Below are positions 60,674-64,000 of a DNA stretch of 64,000 nucleotides, one piece after another. The DNA comes from Cyanobacteria bacterium SZAS-4. Lineage in GTDB: Bacteria; Cyanobacteriota; Vampirovibrionia; Obscuribacterales; Obscuribacteraceae. The stretch spans positions 62,001 to 126,000 of the forward strand of contig JAFEAT010000019.1 in NCBI GenBank assembly GCA_018266255.1. Reading direction: 5' to 3'. The stretch's first letter is position 1. Each line of letters begins with the position of its first letter. The position numbers and the translations under genes are program-made. The notes below the pieces were generated by a model, which saw nothing but the letters and a program-made list of their open reading frames with translations, did no database searches and was not told the origin of the DNA.

Positions 60674-60882
60674 CATTACCACCGTGCCTGACAGCCTGTT
60701 GAAAACGCCGGTGACACCGGCATCAGCGAGGAATTGTATCGCAATAATGGCGTCCGTGGCTGATTTGGCAGTGCTTTTCAACAAGCATAGTTTGCAAATG
60801 CAGCAATTAGGCTGATTTTCGACAAGGTGATTATTTGCAAAGGAAAAGGGGATAATGAGCCCATGGGTTACCAGGAACGATG

Positions 60883-61473
60883 ATGGCCAAGCAAAAGAAG
60901 GGCGGGAAATCGGGCGGCTTACCGCCAGAGTCTTCGAATCAGTCGAGCGGCTTGCCGCTTGGGTCTTCGGATAAGTCAGGGAGCGGTTCACTCTCGGACA
61001 AGACTCCGACTCGGTCTTCTCCTTTCGAAGCGAAAGTGGTCTACCAGCGGGCTCGCTGGAAGCACGGCATGAGAATTTTTGGCATCGTCCTTATGGCTGT
61101 GCTGAACGTTTCCCTGGTCATGAGCGACATCGAGCGGGCGAATAATGCCTCGCACTTTTCGATACCGCACGAGTTGATAACTTATCTGGCGCTATTCCTT
61201 TTGGACACAACGGTATTGATGCCACTTCTTTTCGAGGTGGACAAGATTGAAGTTTTCAACGAGTCGATCGTTCTGAAGGCGATTTTTTGGACCGCTAAGC
61301 TGAAGTGGGAAGACGTTCAATACTTTAAGACGCCACCGATGTTGAAATTTGCCGTTCTGAAAAGTCAGCGCTGCTTTTACTTAATCAACAAGCGCGACAT
61401 CAAAGGTTTTGCTGAATTGGCCGCCTCGGTTTTGAAGCACCAGGATCAATTCAAATTAAAAGAGAAAACCTAA
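60883..61473 (+). CDS. Two-pass membrane hypothetical protein
   Basis: 196 residues from the ATG at 60883, six bases after AGGA (an ATG three bases earlier is also possible). An N-terminal Gly/Ser/Lys-rich disordered stretch leads to two hydrophobic helices (MRIFGIVLMAVLNVSLVMSD, then HELITYLALFLLDTTVLMPL) and a C-terminal beta-rich domain (VDKIEVFNESIVLKAIFWTA, LKWEDVQYFKTPPMLKFAVL) that looks like a bacterial PH-like domain. No family confirmed. Divergent from the decarboxylase gene. Confidence 0.65.
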   Translation: MAKQKKGGKSGGLPPESSNQSSGLPLGSSDKSGSGSLSDKTPTRSSPFEAKVVYQRARWKHGMRIFGIVLMAVLNVSLVMSDIERANNASHFSIPHELITYLALFLLDTTVLMPLLFEVDKIEVFNESIVLKAIFWTAKLKWEDVQYFKTPPMLKFAVLKSQRCFYLINKRDIKGFAELAASVLKHQDQFKLKEKT

Positions 61474-61557
61474 TCCCTATATACTGATTGGGATGTATTC
61501 TAGCCAGAGCCCCCAAAGGCTTTATCTAGAGCGCTCTTTCGGCAAGGATAGATTCAA

Positions 61558-61977
61558 ATGGCAGTGAAGGTTATGGCTAAGAAAATTCGAGTATTGATTG
61601 GAAAACCCGGTTTGGATGGTCATGACCGCGGCGCGAAAGTAGTGGCTCGAGCCCTGAGAGACGCCGGCATGGAAGTGGTCTATACCGGTCTGCACCGCTC
61701 GCCAGAAGAAATCGTTGAAACTGCCATTCAGGAAGACGTCGATGCTATCGGCCTGAGCGTCCTCTCCGGCGCGCACATGACGCTTTTCCCGAAGGTGGTC
61801 GAGCTGCTTAAGGCTCAAGGCATCGATGACATTGTCGTGTTTGGCGGCGGCGTCATTCCAGATGAAGATCGTGAAATTTTGTTGGCAAAAGGAATCTCTG
61901 AAATCTTCGTGCCAGGCGGCGGAACCCAAAAGACAATCAAGTTTTTGAAAGAACGGTTTGGCGGCGAGCAAAATTAG
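61558..61977 (+). CDS. B12-binding methylmalonyl-CoA mutase C-terminal-like subunit
   Basis: 139 residues containing one complete cobalamin-binding domain. The DxHxxG motif occurs in GLDGHDRGAKVVARAL, where the His binds cobalt from below. The SVLSGAHMTLFPKVVELL and VFGGGVIPDEDREILLAKGI segments match mutase alpha-chain C-termini. Alone it is the small cobalamin-binding subunit of a split isomerase (mcmA2 type). The large subunit is not in the window. Functionally it could complement the carboxyltransferase at 39801 in propionyl-CoA metabolism, but they are far apart. Confidence 0.88.
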   Translation: MAVKVMAKKIRVLIGKPGLDGHDRGAKVVARALRDAGMEVVYTGLHRSPEEIVETAIQEDVDAIGLSVLSGAHMTLFPKVVELLKAQGIDDIVVFGGGVIPDEDREILLAKGISEIFVPGGGTQKTIKFLKERFGGEQN

Positions 61978-62154
61978 CTTTATTAAATGTCCAAAAAGGT
62001 GTCAGAATTTCTCTGAAGATGGGTATACCTAACTACGAATGGTATGACGTCTTCGAAATCGGAAAATCTCACATTAAAAAAGTGAGAAGATCTCTTGAAA
62101 AGTATGTTATATTATCGGCACTCACAAGTTCTACTCACAGGGACTTCGAAATAA

Positions 62155-62400
62155 ATGGGAAAAAACAGCCCTCTAGAAGATGACTCCAAAAAGGCCGTAA
62201 GCCTCGAACCAACCACAACGTATGCAACGATGTGGAAGGAAGTAAGCGGCGTGTGTTTTGGTAGTGTTAAAGACCTCGCGAACGAGCACTTCCAGCTCTG
62301 GACAAAGCAAGCCGCTGTCGAAAGCACCGGCCACTATGCTTTGGCTAAGAACTACAGCAAGGAAGAAGACGACGCGTACAACCACTACGAATTCGCCTAA
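62155..62400 (+). CDS. Small acidic hypothetical protein
   Basis: 81 residues, no signal or membrane segment. It contains helix-forming segments (KDLANEHFQLWTKQAAVEST, NYSKEEDDAYNHYEFA). No ribosome-binding site is clear. A terminator-like hairpin follows. It is not recognised as an antitoxin and is 145 bases from the toxin-like gene. Confidence 0.5.
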   Translation: MGKNSPLEDDSKKAVSLEPTTTYATMWKEVSGVCFGSVKDLANEHFQLWTKQAAVESTGHYALAKNYSKEEDDAYNHYEFA

Positions 62401-62426
62401 ACTGAGTCGATTAAATTCAAATTCCC

Positions 62427-62456
62427 AGGGTTCGAAAGAGCCCTATTTGTGCTTTT
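62427..62456 (+). terminator. Terminator-like hairpin
   Basis: AGGGTTC-GAAA-GAGCCCT is a 7-bp stem with one G-T pair and a GNRA tetraloop, followed after a few bases by TTTTT (62453-62457). It lies 27 bases after the 81-residue gene. Confidence 0.55.
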
Positions 62457-62544
62457 TAGATCTTTTTAGACCCAGCACCATGAGACTGATACAATGGTCT
62501 AGATAGTCTTCTGGGACTAATTTACTAAACGATTAGAGGCTTAA

Positions 62545-62997
62545 ATGTCCTCCAGAGCACCGCAGTACAGGAAAGGCGACGTTGTCTTAGTATCCTTTCC
62601 TTACACCACAGACGAGGGGCAGACGCAAACCAAGCGTCGTCCGGCTGTGATCATTTCAAATGACTACAACAACACACGTCTCGATGATGTGCTCCTGGTG
62701 CCGCTTACGAGTAATACGACCAGAGCAGGGCGCGAGCCCACACAGGTCGTCGTTGCCATGAACACGCCTGAGGGTAAAGAAGCTGGGTTGCGTTTGGACA
62801 GCGTCATCGACTGCACCGTCATCGCGACGATTCCTAAGACTTTGCTGGTTAGCAAGATTGGACAGTTTCCAAATGAAACTATGGAACGTGTTGATCAGTG
62901 TTTGATGATTGCCATGGCAATTGGTCGACCGGTGCAATCAGAACCGCGTCCACCTCTCTCATTTGGTAACGAACCACCAACATCCGAAACAGCGTAG
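62545..62997 (+). CDS. PemK/MazF-family type II toxin-like protein
   Basis: A 150-residue protein with the MazF/PemK fold: GDVVLVSFPYTTDEG, then RRPAVIISNDY, VPLTSN, PTQVVVAM and GLRLDSVIDC with TIPKTLLVSKIG. These endoribonucleases cleave mRNA at short motifs and are normally silenced by an adjacent antitoxin. No antitoxin-like frame overlaps or precedes it closely, so it may be an orphan or have a housekeeping role. A -10-like TACAAT lies near 62489. Confidence 0.87.
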   Translation: MSSRAPQYRKGDVVLVSFPYTTDEGQTQTKRRPAVIISNDYNNTRLDDVLLVPLTSNTTRAGREPTQVVVAMNTPEGKEAGLRLDSVIDCTVIATIPKTLLVSKIGQFPNETMERVDQCLMIAMAIGRPVQSEPRPPLSFGNEPPTSETA

Positions 62998-62998
62998 G

Positions 62999-64000
62999 TC
63001 AAGTCATTGGATCTGGAATCGTCGTCGTCGTTGGTTTGCTGCCACCAAGAAATTTTGGCCGGTTGATGCGCTTATATATGACATAGACGACAGGTGACAT
63101 CATCAACGCGGTGAGAAATACGAGGTCATCAAAATACAGACCGGCTGCGTGTTTCATCAAGACCCGCATAGAACCGACGATGGTGCTGACGAAACCGGCA
63201 AGGAAGTAGGCGAGTAGATTTTCTCTAGCCAATTTTGAGATGAGGAAATAAGCGATGCCGAATGTAAGCAGGTAGTTCAATACATCGACGACGTAATCTT
63301 GCCAGTAGCGATCCTGGCTTGGGAATATGAAGCTGATTGCAATTGCAAAAATGAAGTAGTTTCGCGTGGTTCGCAGGTATTTCAGATAGATGCCGATGAC
63401 AATCGCTACACCGAACACAAGTGTCACACCGCGCACGACTGCATCTAACACGGTGCTCACTGATGGATTGTAGATGTTGACCAGTCCGCACAAAGCATCG
63501 AGTGGTGCCATTGAGATCGTCGGTGAAATCTGGCTGCGCATCCAACCCAGCGCAATCCAGATCACACGTTGACCCAGGCCGACGACGAAGCCGATGATCG
63601 TTGCATCTATCCAGATGTTCGCGCTAGTCGCCTTTTCTGCAGCATCGGCTGGTAAGAATGTGGTGCGTAGCACTGAAGCAACGGAGGTGCTGGGCATGAG
63701 AAGCCGCAGAGCACCTAAGCCGAAGGCCGCGAGAGCCGCGTACATAGCAATCGAGGAAGTTGCAGCGGCAAAAGTCCTCACAGCTTCTCCAACGAAAAAG
63801 GAGACGAGTGGTTTTTCTGTGCCATAGTCAGTGAACAAATCTGGCAGTCCGTTCACAGTCTCTACGATGTTGAACACGCCTGTAATCAGACCTATTATTA
63901 TTGCGGGTTTCCATGGAATGGCGTGAGAACGCAACACTCCCTTGCCCCACAAGACCAAAGCTACTGCGAAGATCAACCAGACTATCCAAACTAAAACCCG
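62999..64000 (-). CDS. Multi-pass membrane protein, C-terminal part (cut by window edge)
   Basis: The frame stays open to base 64000, so the N-terminus is outside the window. The visible 333 residues hold about eight transmembrane helices (for example VLVWIVWLIFAVALVLWG, ATIIGFVVGLGQRVIWIALG, YLLTFGIAYFLISKLA) and end in PTTTTIPDPMT. The segment RTFAAATSSIAMYAALAAF lies between helices. No motif of a named family is seen. It is convergent with the MazF-like gene, ending 1 base after it. Confidence 0.6.
   Translation of the reverse strand, partial: RVLVWIVWLIFAVALVLWGKGVLRSHAIPWKPAIIIGLITGVFNIVETVNGLPDLFTDYGTEKPLVSFFVGEAVRTFAAATSSIAMYAALAAFGLGALRLLMPSTSVASVLRTTFLPADAAEKATSANIWIDATIIGFVVGLGQRVIWIALGWMRSQISPTISMAPLDALCGLVNIYNPSVSTVLDAVVRGVTLVFGVAIVIGIYLKYLRTTRNYFIFAIAISFIFPSQDRYWQDYVVDVLNYLLTFGIAYFLISKLARENLLAYFLAGFVSTIVGSMRVLMKHAAGLYFDDLVFLTALMMSPVVYVIYKRINRPKFLGGSKPTTTTIPDPMT

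Noticed and set aside
62067..62087. TCTCAC/GTGAGA hairpin before the 81-residue gene
   Set aside because: A-rich loop, short stem and no gene ending on the strand where the T run would follow, so not called as a terminator.
62019..62183. 54-codon plus-strand frame beginning MGIPNYEWYDVFEI
   Set aside because: It overlaps the start of the 81-residue gene and has no clear ribosome-binding site. The composition is plausible, so it is recorded but not called.
1..64000. tRNA, rRNA, CRISPR array, insertion sequence or prophage
   Set aside because: Reading both strands, I saw no T-loop/anticodon patterns, no array of repeats and spacers, and no transposase or integrase.

Overview
The window looks like a chromosomal segment from a non-photosynthetic Gram-negative bacterium with moderate GC. 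The best fit is a Melainabacteria/Vampirovibrionia-type genome (Obscuribacterales-like). This is inference, not a computed placement. It rests on several DUF4388 (PATAN-type) signalling proteins, sigma/anti-sigma pairs, very long low-complexity proteins, WYL, FHA, Roadblock and Ser/Thr kinase domains in one stretch, and envelope traits (OstA/LptA-like, TonB-C, LprI, PspA and NagZ domains). I see no photosynthesis genes, phage, insertion sequences, CRISPR arrays, rRNA or tRNA. Both edges cut genes: a TPR protein on the left and a multi-pass membrane protein on the right.

Layout: 1-7.7 kb holds a flavin reductase, an SGNH hydrolase, a PspA homologue, a DUF4388 plus degenerate GGDEF protein and several small secreted proteins. 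7.5-11.7 kb (minus) holds an FHA-adenylate cyclase gene abutting nagZ, then metK. 12-14.1 kb is an ECF sigma / triple-zinc-finger anti-sigma / LTxxQ periplasmic protein operon. 14.3-25.4 kb carries a TPR/TonB-C protein, argS, a WYL protein, rpiB with a HAD phosphatase, an OstA-like protein, a DCC protein and a glycerate kinase-SMI1 fusion. 25.4-33.3 kb has a LysM giant, a second DUF4388 protein and pepA. 33.4-38.6 kb is a two-gene operon: a divergent sigma-like protein followed by a 1532-residue zinc-finger / disordered / Roadblock protein.

39-45 kb holds an mgtE to acyl-CoA carboxyltransferase operon and a primary-type sigma gene translationally coupled to a secreted PDZ-zincin. 45.2-49.6 kb holds a third DUF4388 protein, a 40-residue basic ORF, trpS and an O-antigen ligase-like protein. 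49.7-53.5 kb has tandem secreted paralogues and a receiver-HTH-Ser/Thr-kinase fusion. 53.7-57.2 kb is a four-gene minus-strand cluster: a membrane protein with a Gly/Cys tail (TIGR04222-like), a DUF692/MNIO enzyme, a small partner-like protein and a MATE transporter. 57.5-64 kb includes an LprI-like protein, a pyruvate/indolepyruvate decarboxylase family enzyme, a B12-binding mutase subunit and an orphan PemK/MazF-type protein.

The two strongest candidates for an undescribed system are the MNIO/Gly-Cys-tail/MATE cluster (peptide-like post-translational modification) and the sigma-like plus ZAS-disordered-Roadblock pair. The DUF4388 proteins, cyclase, kinase fusion and sigma/anti-sigma pairs suggest a signalling-rich genome. 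Two families of short intergenic palindromic repeats sit at gene ends.
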